From the NCBI RefSeq assembly GCF_012979275.1, contig NZ_JABASZ010000002.1, positions 33,825-97,824 of the forward strand: DNA of 64,000 nt. The letters are read 5' to 3'. The notes beneath the pieces were generated by a model. It was not told where the DNA came from. It worked only from the letters and a program-made list of their open reading frames with translations, and ran no database searches. Positions 52,551-61,539 of this stretch are shown here, piece by piece (position 1 is the stretch's first letter; every line of letters begins with the position of its first letter). The translations under genes were made by a program, and so were the position numbers. Source of the stretch: Pseudopontixanthobacter vadosimaris. GTDB taxonomy: Bacteria > Pseudomonadota > Alphaproteobacteria > Sphingomonadales > Sphingomonadaceae.

Positions 52551-52593
52551 TTCCTAGGTGAAATCGGAGCGATTTGCTCTGATTTCACCGGAA
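52551..52593 (+). promoter_or_regulatory. Long hairpin over the sufR ribosome binding site
   Basis: GGTGAAATCGGAGC (52557-52570), a five-base loop, and GCTCTGATTTCACC (52576-52589) form a 14-bp stem with one mismatch. TTCC (52551-52554) can extend it by pairing with GGAA (52590-52593), part of the sufR Shine-Dalgarno GGAAGGG. It could be an operator for the Rrf2 regulator or an RNA switch that hides the binding site. It has no T-tract, so it is not a terminator. Confidence 0.7.
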
Positions 52594-52600
52594 GGGTGAC

Positions 52601-53083
52601 ATGCGTCTTTCCAATCTCGCGGATTATGCCGTGGTCGTGATGAGCGCCGCCGCGCGTCATTGCGGCTTCGCGCGCATCTCCGCCGCGGAACTGGCGCTGG
52701 AAACGGGCCTTCCCGCACCCACGGTGCAGAAACTGGTCAGCCGGCTGGTTGCGGCCGGGCTGCTGAGGTCGCTGCGCGGCGCGAAGGGCGGGCTGCAACT
52801 GGCGCGGCCTGCTGCTGCCATCACCCTTGCCGATATCGTCGAGGCCGTGGAGGGACCGATCGCGCTGACCGCCTGCGTCGAGAGCGGCACGGCGGAAAGT
52901 GGCAAACGCGATTGCGGCATGGAGGACAGCTGCGCCGTCCGCCCGCACTGGCCGATGGTGAATGCCGTCATGCGCGATGCCCTTGCCGGCATTCCGCTGA
53001 CTCGCCTCGCCGATCTCAACGCACCCGCGCCTTCCGCGCGAAGCCATGGCGGTTCGCCCGCCGGGATGGAAATGACACGATGA
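52601..53083 (+). CDS. sufR: Rrf2-family regulator of the suf operon
   Basis: A 160-residue winged-helix regulator. [14 protein letters not shown] begins the domain, [19 protein letters not shown] is the recognition region, and three cysteines ([17 protein letters not shown]; about residues 92-111) would hold an Fe-S cluster. As in IscR-like proteins, cluster loss would signal Fe-S shortage and adjust suf transcription. It is the first gene, and its stop overlaps the sufB start (ATGA). The upstream hairpin may be its operator. Confidence 0.93.
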   Translation: MRLSNLADYAVVVMSAAARHCGFARISAAELALETGLPAPTVQKLVSRLVAAGLLRSLRGAKGGLQLARPAAAITLADIVEAVEGPIALTACVESGTAESGKRDCGMEDSCAVRPHWPMVNAVMRDALAGIPLTRLADLNAPAPSARSHGGSPAGMEMTR

Positions 53084-54615
53084 ACGAACATGCCACTCTG
53101 CTCGATACCGGGAACGACACTGCTGTCCGTCACGACCGGGCGGAAAAGCCGGTGCAGGATCAGGCCGCGCGCGATGCCTCCAGGGCGCAGGAAACCTATG
53201 CCTACGGATTTTCCAGCGACATCGAGCAGGATTTCGCGCCCAAGGGCCTGAATGAAGATACCGTCCGTTTCATCTCGGCCAAGAAGAACGAACCCGAATG
53301 GATGCTCGACTGGCGTCTGAAGGCATTCCGCCTGTGGCAGACCATGGAAGCGCCGAACTGGGCCAAGCTGAAGGTCGACCCGATCGACTATCAGGATGCG
53401 TTCTATTACGCCGAACCGCGCAAGAAACCGTCGCTGGAAAGCCTCGACGAACTCGATCCCGAGATTAAGGCCGTCTATGACAAGCTGGGCATCCCCATCG
53501 CCGAACAGGAGGTTCTGGCCGGTGTCGAAGGTGCGCGGAAAGTGGCCGTGGACGCGGTGTTCGATTCGGTGTCCGTCGCCACCACTTTCCGTGCGGAACT
53601 CGAAAAGGCGGGGGTCATCTTCCGCTCGATCAGCGAGGCGATCCGCGAATATCCCGATCTCGTCCGCAAATGGCTGGGCAAGGTGGTGCCGCAGCGCGAC
53701 AATTTCTTCGCGACGCTGAACAGCGCGGTCTTTTCCGACGGCACCTTCGTCTACATTCCCGAAGGCGTGCGCTGCCCGATGGAACTGTCGACCTATTTCC
53801 GCATCAATGCCGAAAATACCGGCCAGTTCGAACGCACGCTGATCGTTGCCGAGAAGGGCAGCTATGTCAGCTATCTGGAAGGCTGCACCGCGCCGATGCG
53901 CGATGAAAACCAGCTCCATGCCGCCGTGGTCGAACTGGTCGCGATGGAAGATGCGGAGATCAAATACAGCACCGTCCAGAACTGGTATCCTGGCGACAAG
54001 GACGGCAAGGGTGGCATCTATAATTTCGTCACCAAGCGCGGATTGTGCCAGGGCGACCGGTCGAAGATTTCGTGGACGCAGGTGGAAACCGGCAGCGCGA
54101 TTACCTGGAAATACCCCTCCTGCGTGCTGAATGGCGAGGACAGCGTGGGCGAATTCTACTCCGTCGCGCTGACGAACAATCACCAGCAGGCCGATACCGG
54201 CACCAAGATGATCCACAATGGCAAGGGCTCGCGCTCCACCATCATATCCAAGGGTATCAGCGCGGGGCAGAGCGACAACACCTATCGCGGTCTGGTCCGC
54301 GTCGGGCCGAATGCCGACGATGTGCGCAATTTCACGCAATGCGATTCGCTGCTGCTGGGCGATCGCTGCGGCGCGCATACCGTGCCCTATATCGAGGTGA
54401 AGAATCCCTCCGCCCAGATCGAGCATGAGGCGACGACCAGCAAGATTTCGGACGACCAGCTGTTCTACGCCACGCAGCGCGGGCTGGACGAGGAAGAGGC
54501 CGTGGCGCTCATCGTCAACGGTTTTGCCAAGGATGTCATGCGCCAGCTGCCGATGGAATTTGCCGTGGAAGCGCAGAAGCTGCTCGCCATAAGCCTCGAA
54601 GGGAGCGTCGGATGA
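53080..54615 (+). CDS. sufB: Fe-S cluster assembly scaffold SufB
   Basis: A 511-residue scaffold of the SufBCD complex, which builds Fe-S clusters. The core from about residue 200 is well conserved: [24 protein letters not shown]-like [20 protein letters not shown] and [16 protein letters not shown]. The first 40 residues are a variable hydrophilic leader. The ATG at 53080 overlaps the sufR stop; a longer frame through sufR is not coding. The stop overlaps the DUF559 gene by 4 bp. Confidence 0.97.
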   Translation: MNEHATLLDTGNDTAVRHDRAEKPVQDQAARDASRAQETYAYGFSSDIEQDFAPKGLNEDTVRFISAKKNEPEWMLDWRLKAFRLWQTMEAPNWAKLKVDPIDYQDAFYYAEPRKKPSLESLDELDPEIKAVYDKLGIPIAEQEVLAGVEGARKVAVDAVFDSVSVATTFRAELEKAGVIFRSISEAIREYPDLVRKWLGKVVPQRDNFFATLNSAVFSDGTFVYIPEGVRCPMELSTYFRINAENTGQFERTLIVAEKGSYVSYLEGCTAPMRDENQLHAAVVELVAMEDAEIKYSTVQNWYPGDKDGKGGIYNFVTKRGLCQGDRSKISWTQVETGSAITWKYPSCVLNGEDSVGEFYSVALTNNHQQADTGTKMIHNGKGSRSTIISKGISAGQSDNTYRGLVRVGPNADDVRNFTQCDSLLLGDRCGAHTVPYIEVKNPSAQIEHEATTSKISDDQLFYATQRGLDEEEAVALIVNGFAKDVMRQLPMEFAVEAQKLLAISLEGSVG

Positions 54616-55133
54616 AGCCGGTCCTGACGCTTGGCGCAGGCGGGTCCGATGGGTCCATGTCGCCGCAGGATGCGATCCGCGCCTGGAACATTTCGGATGC
54701 GCGGGCGAAGGCGTTGAAGGAACGCGCCCGCGATATGCGCCGCAACCCCACCGGCGCGCAGGCCAAACTATGGGAACGGCTGAAGGATTCGAAGCTCGGC
54801 AGCTTCAACTTCCGCCCGCAGGTGGTGATGGGATCGGCCATTGTCGATTTCGCCTGCCGCCCGCGCTGGCTGGTGGTGGAGATTACCTCGCCCGATGCAG
54901 CGCAGGCCGCGATCGAGGCATTGAGCGATCGCAAGCTGACGGCTGTGGGCGTGCGGGTGATGCGTTTCACCGAACAGCGGGTGATGGAGGAGACAGACGC
55001 GGTTTGCGACGAGATCCTGACCGAACTGCGCGCGCCGTTCGAACGGCCGCAGATTGCCGGCCCGGCCAGTAGCGGCGAGCGCAGCCAGGCCGCGCCGCGC
55101 CGCGACTTCAATCGCCAGGGATCCATCCGCTGA
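54612..55133 (+). CDS. Degenerate DUF559 (Vsr/PD-(D/E)XK-like) protein in the suf operon
   Basis: A 173-residue protein with a DUF559 domain at about residues 40-140. [31 protein letters not shown] and [13 protein letters not shown] correspond to the family's R-x-x-x-T-x-A-E-x-x-L-W, R-Q-x-x-x-x-x-I-x-D-F and G-x-x-V-x-R-F blocks. The active-site-like V-x-E-x-D-G-x-x-H is replaced by VVEITSPDA: the first Asp and Glu remain, but D-G and H are lost, so nuclease activity is doubtful. An N-terminal 35 residues and an Arg-rich C-terminal tail flank it. It starts within the sufB stop (ATGA). sufC follows after 47 bp. Confidence 0.82.
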   Translation: MKPVLTLGAGGSDGSMSPQDAIRAWNISDARAKALKERARDMRRNPTGAQAKLWERLKDSKLGSFNFRPQVVMGSAIVDFACRPRWLVVEITSPDAAQAAIEALSDRKLTAVGVRVMRFTEQRVMEETDAVCDEILTELRAPFERPQIAGPASSGERSQAAPRRDFNRQGSIR

Positions 55134-55180
55134 TCGCGGAACGGGAACGGGCGAAACAAGAAGATACATTTGGAACAGAC

Positions 55181-55924
55181 ATGCTGAAAATCGACAATCT
55201 CCACGCCGAAGTTGGCGGAACGCAGATCCTGAACGGACTGACGCTTGAGGTGAATGCGGGCGAAATCCACGCCATCATGGGCCCCAACGGTGCGGGCAAA
55301 TCCACGCTCGCCTATGTGCTGGGCGGACGACCCGGTTACCAGGTGACGGACGGATCGGTCAGCTTCATGGGCAAGAATCTGCTCGACATGGACCCGCATG
55401 AACGCGCCGCGCTTGGCCTGTTCCTCGGGTTCCAGTACCCGGTCGAGATTCCCGGCGTATCCAATGTGCAGTTCCTGCGCGAGGCGCTGAACGCGCAGCG
55501 CAAGAGCCGGGGCGAGGAACCGCTGTCCGCCGGCGATTTCCTGAAGCTGGCGCGCGAGAAGGCCGCGCTGCTGCAGATGGACATGGACATGCTGAAGCGG
55601 AACGTGAATGTCGGCTTCTCCGGCGGCGAAAAGAAGCGCGCCGAGATGGTGCAGATGGGCATCCTCGGCCCGAAAATGGCGGTGCTGGACGAAACCGACA
55701 GCGGCCTCGACATCGACGCGCTGCGGATCGTCGGTGACGGCATCAACGCGATGCAGCGCGCACCTGACAAGGCGGTGCTGCTCATCACCCATTACCAGCG
55801 CCTGCTGGAGGTGGTGAAGCCCGATTTCGTGCATGTGCTCGCGAAAGGCCGCATCGTGAAGACGGGCGGTGCCGATCTGGCGCTGACGCTGGAAAGCGAA
55901 GGCTATGAGGCGGTGGCGGCCTGA
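55181..55924 (+). CDS. sufC: Fe-S cluster assembly ATPase SufC
   Basis: A 247-residue soluble ABC ATPase that drives conformational change of SufBCD. Walker A is GPNGAGKST (about 34-42), the signature NVGFSGGEKKR is near 146, and Walker B ends LDETDSGLDID. The length is typical. GGAACAG lies upstream of the ATG. The stop and the sufD start overlap by one base (TGATG). Confidence 0.98.
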   Translation: MLKIDNLHAEVGGTQILNGLTLEVNAGEIHAIMGPNGAGKSTLAYVLGGRPGYQVTDGSVSFMGKNLLDMDPHERAALGLFLGFQYPVEIPGVSNVQFLREALNAQRKSRGEEPLSAGDFLKLAREKAALLQMDMDMLKRNVNVGFSGGEKKRAEMVQMGILGPKMAVLDETDSGLDIDALRIVGDGINAMQRAPDKAVLLITHYQRLLEVVKPDFVHVLAKGRIVKTGGADLALTLESEGYEAVAA

Positions 55925-56679
55925 TGGAACCGGCCCTGTCCCCCACCCGCCGCGACGAGGACTGGCGCTATTCCGATGTGGAGGCGCTCGCCAGCCTTGA
56001 CCAGGACACTTTCGAGAACTGGCGCGACATCGATGTCGCTGCCGGGGAAAGCGTCTGCGAAAGCATCGTCATCGATGCCGCCAGCGGGACGGATCTGCGG
56101 CGCCTGCGCGTCAGGATCGGCAAAGGCGGGCGCTGCGAATTGTTCGCGGTAAATGCCGGGGGGCGGCTGGGCCGCGTGGAGATCGTCGTGCGACTGGCGA
56201 CGGGCGCGCATTTCGAATTCGGCGGCGTGACCCTGGGCGGCGGCGACACCACGCGGGAATTCGTCACGCGCGTCGCGCATGGTGAACCGGGTGCGACATC
56301 GAACCAGACCGTCCGCAGCGTGCATTGGGACAGCGGCACGGGAAATTTCCTCGGCCGCATCGACGTCGTCCGCGATGCGCAGAAAACGAATGCAGGCCAG
56401 GATTTCAAGGCCCTGCTGCTGAACAAGGGCGCCAGCGCCAATGCCGTGCCGCAGCTCGAGATTTTTGCCGACGATGTGAAATGCAATCACGGCGCGACGG
56501 TGGGCCAGCTGGACGAAGCGGCGCGGTTCTACATGGCGGCGCGCGGAATCCCGCCCGAATTGTCGCAGAAATTGCTCATTCGTGCCTTTCTGGCAGATGC
56601 GTTCCTTGCGCTTGGCGATGAAGCGGAGCGGGAACGCCTGCTCGAGTTGGCGCTGGATGCGCTGGGCGAGCGGGCATGA
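55924..56679 (+). CDS. sufD: SufD-like component of the SufBCD scaffold (short)
   Basis: A 251-residue SufD with the core region FADDVKCNHGATVGQLDE and FYMAARGIP, including the His used in cluster assembly. It is much shorter than the roughly 420-residue E. coli SufD, the N-terminal domain being reduced to about 55 residues. Shortened forms occur in related bacteria. Start and stop overlap sufC (1 bp) and sufS (4 bp), so the gene is intact rather than truncated by mutation. Confidence 0.93.
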   Translation: MEPALSPTRRDEDWRYSDVEALASLDQDTFENWRDIDVAAGESVCESIVIDAASGTDLRRLRVRIGKGGRCELFAVNAGGRLGRVEIVVRLATGAHFEFGGVTLGGGDTTREFVTRVAHGEPGATSNQTVRSVHWDSGTGNFLGRIDVVRDAQKTNAGQDFKALLLNKGASANAVPQLEIFADDVKCNHGATVGQLDEAARFYMAARGIPPELSQKLLIRAFLADAFLALGDEAERERLLELALDALGERA

Positions 56680-57899
56680 ACATCGCGGTTGAGACACAGG
56701 CAATTGACCGGAAGCAGGATTTCCCCGGCCTGGTCACCGACCATGGCAAGCCGTGGCATTATCTTGACACGGCGGCGACCAGCCAGAAACCGCAGGCAGT
56801 GATCGACACGGTCGCGCGGGTTCTGGGGCGCGATTACGCGACCGTGCACCGCGGCGTCTATTCCCGCAGCGCACAGATGACGCTGGGCTACGAAGCCGCT
56901 CGCCGCCGCGTGGCGGAATTCGTGGGCGGGGCGGAGGACGAACTCGTCTTCACGCGCGGCGCGACCGAGGCGATCAACCTGGTCGCGCAAAGCTGGGGCG
57001 CGGCCAATCTGCGCGCCGGCGACCGCATCCTGCTTTCGCAGCTGGAGCATCATTCCAACATCGTTCCGTGGCAATTGCTGGCGGCGCGCACCGGCGCGCT
57101 TATCGATGTCTGCCCGATCACCGGCGATGGCCGCATCGATCTGGACGCGGCGGAAAAGATGCTGACGCGCGATCACAAGCTGGTCAGCTTCGCGCATGTG
57201 TCCAATGTGCTGGGTTCGACTCTCGACGCGCGGCGCGCTGCGGATCTGGCGCATGCGGTGGGCGCGAAACTGCTGCTCGACGGGTGCCAGTCGGTGCCGC
57301 GCATGGCCGTGAATGTCGCCGCGCTGGAATGCGATTTCTACGTCTTTTCCTCGCACAAGCTCTATGGCCCAACCGGAGTGGGCGCGCTCTGGGCACGCGG
57401 CGAGTTGCTCGAATCCATGCCGCCGTGGGAAGGCGGCGGTGCGATGATCGAGAAGGTAACCTTCACCGGCAGCACCTATGCCCCCCCGCCGCAAAGGTTC
57501 GAGGCGGGCACGCCCGCCATTGCCGAGGCGATCGGCTTTGCAGCGGCGGTCGATTATGTCGAGGCGATCGGCATGGAAGAGATCGCGGCGCATGAGTACG
57601 CCCTCGTCGCCCACTTGCGCGAAGGCCTGCGCCCCATGAACGATATCCGCCTGTTCGGCCCGGAAGACAGCGCCGGGATCGTCAGTTTCCTGATCGATGG
57701 GGTTCATCCGCATGATCTGGGCACTATATTGGATGAAGAGAACGTCGCCATCCGTGCCGGCCATCATTGCGCGCAGCCGCTGATGGATCATCTGGGCATT
57801 CCGGCCACCGCGCGGGCCAGTTTCGGCCTCTATAGCGACGAAAGCGATGTCGAGGCACTGCTTCGGGGCATCGAACGGACCAGGAGGATTTTCGGCTGA
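56676..57899 (+). CDS. sufS: Cysteine desulfurase SufS
   Basis: A 407-residue PLP enzyme that takes sulfur from cysteine for cluster assembly. WHYLDTAATSQKPQAVID begins the domain; SSHKLYGPTGVGALW contains the PLP-binding Lys, and RAGHHCAQP holds the persulfide Cys. It is a group II enzyme, whose activity normally needs SufE or SufU; neither is encoded in this operon. The start overlaps the sufD stop and the stop overlaps the next gene by one base. Confidence 0.97.
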   Translation: MNIAVETQAIDRKQDFPGLVTDHGKPWHYLDTAATSQKPQAVIDTVARVLGRDYATVHRGVYSRSAQMTLGYEAARRRVAEFVGGAEDELVFTRGATEAINLVAQSWGAANLRAGDRILLSQLEHHSNIVPWQLLAARTGALIDVCPITGDGRIDLDAAEKMLTRDHKLVSFAHVSNVLGSTLDARRAADLAHAVGAKLLLDGCQSVPRMAVNVAALECDFYVFSSHKLYGPTGVGALWARGELLESMPPWEGGGAMIEKVTFTGSTYAPPPQRFEAGTPAIAEAIGFAAAVDYVEAIGMEEIAAHEYALVAHLREGLRPMNDIRLFGPEDSAGIVSFLIDGVHPHDLGTILDEENVAIRAGHHCAQPLMDHLGIPATARASFGLYSDESDVEALLRGIERTRRIFG

Positions 57900-58423
57900 T
57901 GGAACCGTCTGAAGAGAAGAAGGAATACATCGCGGCGCCTGCCCCGAACGAGCAGGTCATCGCGCCCCCCGAGCCGCCGCCGAAGCCGCCGCGCGCCCGC
58001 GTGTCGGACGTCATTGATGACGAGGTGGAAAGCCCGCGTCAGACGATGGAGCGCAAGCGCGATTACCTTGAGGGATTTCTCCAGAAGAAGCCGGAGGTCA
58101 CGCCCGCAGGCGAGCCGGGCGGCCCGCTTTATGAAGCAGTCATCGAAGCGCTGAAGGAAATCTACGATCCCGAAATCCCGGTCAACATCTACGATCTGGG
58201 TCTGATCTACGGGGTCGACGTGTCGCCGGACAGCGACGTGGTGGTGTCGATGACCCTGACCACGCCCAATTGCCCCGTGGCCGAATCCATGCCGGCAGAG
58301 GTCGAATTGCGCGCAGGCAGCGTGCCGGGTGTACGCGATGCCGAAGTCGTCCTCGTCTGGGATCCGCCATGGGATCCGCAGAAAATGAGCGACGAGGCGC
58401 GGCTCGAGCTCGGGATGCTGTGA
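57899..58423 (+). CDS. sufT: SUF-associated DUF59/MIP18 protein (SufT-like)
   Basis: A 174-residue protein. Residues about 76-170 form a DUF59 domain with DPEIPVNIYDLGLIY and TPNCPVAESMP, whose Cys could contact Fe-S clusters. The first 70 residues are a Pro/Glu-rich, charged extension (PEPPPKPPRARV) not seen in minimal MIP18 proteins. SufT acts in Fe-S maturation, often under high demand. The start overlaps the sufS stop (TGATG). Confidence 0.9.
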   Translation: MEPSEEKKEYIAAPAPNEQVIAPPEPPPKPPRARVSDVIDDEVESPRQTMERKRDYLEGFLQKKPEVTPAGEPGGPLYEAVIEALKEIYDPEIPVNIYDLGLIYGVDVSPDSDVVVSMTLTTPNCPVAESMPAEVELRAGSVPGVRDAEVVLVWDPPWDPQKMSDEARLELGML

Positions 58424-58467
58424 TTGTCACCGATCAGGCGCGCAAGGAGCAGAAGGAGCTAACCGAA

Positions 58468-58821
58468 ATGGCTACGAAAACCCGGTCCATCCCCGCAGCG
58501 TTGACGCTGACTGCGGCAGCGGAACAGCGCGTGGCCGATCTGATGGCGAAAGCGCCCGATGATGCGGTGGGCGTGAAACTCTCGACGCCGCGCCGGGGCT
58601 GTTCCGGCCTCGCCTACTCGGTCGATTACATCACCGAGGAAGCCCCGTTCGACGAGAAGATCGTGACGCCGGGAGGTACCTTTTACATCGACGGTGCCAG
58701 CGTGCTCTATCTCGTCGGATCGGTCATGGACTGGGTGGAGGACGATTTCACGGCCGGGTTCACTTTTGAGAATCCCAACGCCAAGGGCGCATGTGGTTGC
58801 GGCGAAAGTTTCATGGTCTGA
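58468..58821 (+). CDS. sufA: A-type Fe-S carrier SufA
   Basis: A 117-residue HesB/IscA protein with cluster ligands in RRGCSGLAY (about 42-50) and GACGCGESF near the end. It passes clusters from SufBCD to enzymes. AAGGAG lies about 9 bp before the ATG at 58468. It closes the suf operon. After it a weak 6-bp stem (ACCAGG/CCTGGT) without a T-run is the only terminator-like structure. Confidence 0.95.
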   Translation: MATKTRSIPAALTLTAAAEQRVADLMAKAPDDAVGVKLSTPRRGCSGLAYSVDYITEEAPFDEKIVTPGGTFYIDGASVLYLVGSVMDWVEDDFTAGFTFENPNAKGACGCGESFMV

Positions 58822-58906
58822 CCAGGCTTTCCACTCGTCCTGGTGGTTAATACAGCGCTTACTTTAAATAACTGGAAACATTGCCGTTTTCCTACGTTAA
58901 ACCGGC

Positions 58907-59191
58907 ATGAGAACCTTTCTCCTGTCGGTGGCCGCCTGTGCCGCCGCCCTGTTTTCGCCGCAGGCTAATGCTGCCGTTTCGGTCGACAACGCGCGCGCCA
59001 GCAGAAGCGACGCGAGCAAGGTGAAGAAGGTGCTGCGGCAAGTGCCGCGGATCGCCAGTGCCCGGGCAGTGGTGCAGGTCACACGGGGTGCGACTCTGCG
59101 CATCGTCAAAGGCAAGGCTGAACTGAAGGCCAAGCGACGGCCGCAGAGGATTGTCGCCGCCGATGGCCGCAATCTATTCGAATTCCAGTAA
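58907..59191 (+). CDS. Small secreted basic protein, function unknown
   Basis: A 94-residue protein with a signal peptide (residues 1-22, ending ANA-A) and a basic mature part rich in Lys, Arg and Ala (for example KVKKVLRQVP and KGKAELKAKRR). No cysteines remain after cleavage and no domain is recognised. The ATG lies 85 bp after sufA in the same direction. The gene ends 2 bp before the convergent lipoprotein stop, a tight packing that favours a real gene. Confidence 0.6.
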   Translation: MRTFLLSVAACAAALFSPQANAAVSVDNARASRSDASKVKKVLRQVPRIASARAVVQVTRGATLRIVKGKAELKAKRRPQRIVAADGRNLFEFQ

Positions 59192-59193
59192 GT

Positions 59194-59643
59194 TCAGCGC
59201 TGAAGCGCAGCGGCGCAGGCGGCGCGGTCGACATCCAGCCCGTCGCTCGACCGACGCGCATCGACATAGGTCGCGCGCGGCTCCGCACCCGGTGCGGGCG
59301 GATAGAGGAAGATGTCGAGCACGCACGCCGTGCCGACGAATTGCAGCTTCCTGACATCGCCTTCGACGACATCGAGCCGCGGCTGACCGAAACGTGACAG
59401 CAGACCTGCGCGCTCGGCACCGATGATCCCGTCCAGACCCGGCAAATTCATCACCTTGGCGGAGCGAAATCCGGTCGCCGAGGGAGCGGGCTGAGTCGGC
59501 GGTATGCGAACCGCCGGCGCCCGCACCCCGGGCCGCGTCGCACCCTGCGGCTGGCCGGCCTGCGGGACTGCGGTCGCGCAAGCGGCAAGCGCCGGCAGCA
59601 GGCCGAGGATAAGAATTCTGGAGCGGGCGGCAAATTCAGGCAT
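59194..59643 (-). CDS. Small putative lipoprotein
   Basis: A 149-residue protein whose signal ends in the lipobox LAAC (Cys about residue 22). A Pro/Ala-rich linker follows, then a domain with two further cysteines (GTACVLD and RAACAA, about residues 104 and 143) and the segment LLSRFGQPRLDVVEGDV, reminiscent of small outer-membrane lipoproteins. No function is known. It starts within the end of the EI24 gene (8-bp overlap) and is probably co-transcribed with it. Confidence 0.75.
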   Translation of the reverse strand: MPEFAARSRILILGLLPALAACATAVPQAGQPQGATRPGVRAPAVRIPPTQPAPSATGFRSAKVMNLPGLDGIIGAERAGLLSRFGQPRLDVVEGDVRKLQFVGTACVLDIFLYPPAPGAEPRATYVDARRSSDGLDVDRAACAAALQR

Positions 59644-60337
59644 CTGGAACCTTTTTCCGGCGGTGGACCCGGCGGTGGACGAGGTGAGTTGCGGCCGCCG
59701 CCCCCAGGATCGGCGCCAGCAGATTGATGAAGGGAATCGCCAGCAACCCTGCCACCGTCAGGCCGAGCAGGAAACGGGAAATCGCCGGGATAGGTGCGGT
59801 TGCGCTCCTGTCCCGCCGATGCCGCAGCCAGACCATGTCCTGCAATTCGCGCCCGAGAAGCCAGCCATTTGCAAGCAGGAACAATATCGCAGTACCGATG
59901 CCGGTGGCAAGCAGGACAAGGGCGAATGGCAGGACCGCCAGGTTGACCAGCACGGCCCGCAGGGTTGATCGGGCGGAATTTTTCAGTTCCTCTGCGAAGC
60001 CGATCCGCCGGGCGGTCAAGCCATGCTCCGGATAATGGCGCTGTTCCACGGCAAGAACCACTTCGTCGGCGAAGAACTGCAGCACCGCGAGTGCCACCAG
60101 CCGGAACAGCAGCCATCCGCCGATTATGGTCAGCAGCAGCGCGACCAACGCACCGATGGTGCTGCTGCCATCCACGCCCCAGCCCGCCAGCACTGCGGAA
60201 AGTGCATAGTAGCCGCTCACGCCCAGCAGGATGAAAAGGGTCAGCGTGACAAGGACACTCTTCACCAGCACCCGCAGAATGCGCGGATCGCCCAATTGGG
60301 ACAGGGCCAGGCCGAAGGAGGATGGCAGCGACGTCAT
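59636..60337 (-). CDS. EI24/CysZ-like inner membrane protein
   Basis: A 233-residue membrane protein with four to six hydrophobic segments (about 23-45, 60-85, 130-165 and 190-210). The residues after the second, LQFFADEVVLAVEQRHYP, fit the EI24/CysZ family, which includes sulfate permease-like proteins. Substrate is not known. I start at 60337 (MTSLPSSF); a longer open frame upstream is antisense to the kinase gene. It is divergent from the adenosine kinase-like gene, with 135 bp between starts. Confidence 0.8.
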   Translation of the reverse strand: MTSLPSSFGLALSQLGDPRILRVLVKSVLVTLTLFILLGVSGYYALSAVLAGWGVDGSSTIGALVALLLTIIGGWLLFRLVALAVLQFFADEVVLAVEQRHYPEHGLTARRIGFAEELKNSARSTLRAVLVNLAVLPFALVLLATGIGTAILFLLANGWLLGRELQDMVWLRHRRDRSATAPIPAISRFLLGLTVAGLLAIPFINLLAPILGAAAATHLVHRRVHRRKKVPDA

Positions 60338-60472
60338 GGTGGGTATCCCATTCGAGCGCCCGCCCGGCCAAGTCAATCGCCCTGCGATCATCGAAGCCGG
60401 CCGCAGCCTATTGGCGATACCCGGCCAAGCGGCTAGGCGGGCGCTGATTTCAGATCGACCGGAGGAATTTGC

Positions 60473-61483
60473 ATGAGCCAGCCTGACATCGACGCGCCCG
60501 AGTACGACGTCATTGCCATCGGCAACGCCATTGTCGACGTGATGGCGCCTTGCGACGATGCGCTGATCGCGAAGCTGGGGCTGAACCGTGGCGGCATGAC
60601 CCTGGTGGATGCCGATGGCGCGACGCAGCTTTATGACGCGATGGGCCCCGCGCGTGAGATCTCGGGCGGATCTGCCGCAAACACGCTGGCCGGGCTGGCC
60701 GCGCTGGGCATGAAATGCCAGTTCATCGGTCAGGTGGCCGATGACCAGCTGGGCGAGGTGTTCAGCCATGACATCCGCGCCGCCGGCATTGCCTTTGCGA
60801 CCGAGACGCGTGCTGGCGAGCCGGCAACCGGCCGCTGCCTCATCTTCGTGACGCCTGATGGCGAGCGGACGATGAACACCTTCCTCGGCGCATCGCAATA
60901 TCTTCCCGCCAGCGCGCTGGACGAAGACGCCATCCGCAGCGCCGCCATCCTGTATCTGGAAGGGTATCTCTGGGATCCGGAGGAACCACGCGCCGCGATG
61001 CGCCGGGCCATCGGCGTGGCGCGCGACGCCGGGCGGAAAGTCGCCTTCACCGCCAGCGAAAGCTTCGTCATCGACCGGCATGGCGATGATTTCAGGGCTA
61101 TGATCGAAGACGGGCTGATCGACATCCTGTTCGTGAACGAGAGCGAATTGGCGACCCTGACCGGCAAGGACAGCTTCGATGACGGTCTCTCCAGCCTGTC
61201 GGGCAAGGTGCCGGTTCTGGTCGCCACGCGTGGCGCGAACGGCGCGGTCGTCGTGACAGAGGGCAAGACCTGCCGCGTCGATGCCGAACCCGTTGACGAG
61301 GTCGTCGACACGACCGGCGCGGGCGATCTGTTCGCGGCCGGTTTCCTGGCGGGCCATGCCAGCGGACGCAGCCCGGAAGAATGCCTGACCATGGGCGCAC
61401 TCGCGGCAGCCGAAATCATCTCGCATTACGGCGCGCGGCCCGAAGCCGATCTGAAGAGCCTGGTGGCGAAGCGATTCGCCTGA
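60473..61483 (+). CDS. PfkB-family adenosine kinase-like sugar kinase
   Basis: A 336-residue ribokinase-fold kinase. The C-terminal PfkB signature DTTGAGDLFAAGFLAG is at about residues 276-291, with the catalytic Asp, and GGSAANTLAGLAALG lies near residue 65. Alphaproteobacterial proteins of this type are annotated as adenosine kinase, which salvages adenosine to AMP; I cannot verify the substrate by motif alone. GGAGGAATTTGC places a good ribosome binding site before the ATG. Confidence 0.88.
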   Translation: MSQPDIDAPEYDVIAIGNAIVDVMAPCDDALIAKLGLNRGGMTLVDADGATQLYDAMGPAREISGGSAANTLAGLAALGMKCQFIGQVADDQLGEVFSHDIRAAGIAFATETRAGEPATGRCLIFVTPDGERTMNTFLGASQYLPASALDEDAIRSAAILYLEGYLWDPEEPRAAMRRAIGVARDAGRKVAFTASESFVIDRHGDDFRAMIEDGLIDILFVNESELATLTGKDSFDDGLSSLSGKVPVLVATRGANGAVVVTEGKTCRVDAEPVDEVVDTTGAGDLFAAGFLAGHASGRSPEECLTMGALAAAEIISHYGARPEADLKSLVAKRFA

Positions 61484-61521
61484 CGAGCCATGCCGCCCCT
61501 GTTGCAAGCGGCGTCGGGCGC

Positions 61522-61539
61522 GGCGGGTTTCAGCCCGCC
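61522..61539. terminator. Hairpin over the purD stop codon
   Basis: GGCGGG, loop TTTCAG, CCCGCC: a perfect 6-bp stem between convergent genes, covering the purD stop (61530-61532). It has no T-run in either direction, so termination is uncertain. Confidence 0.3.

Noticed and set aside
50680..54426. Long minus-strand open frames opposite the DUF885, sufR and sufB genes
   Set aside because: They mirror strongly conserved genes on the plus strand and show no family motifs.
58819..58846. Stem ACCAGG/CCTGGT after sufA as a terminator
   Set aside because: It has only 6 bp, a 12-base loop and no T-run.
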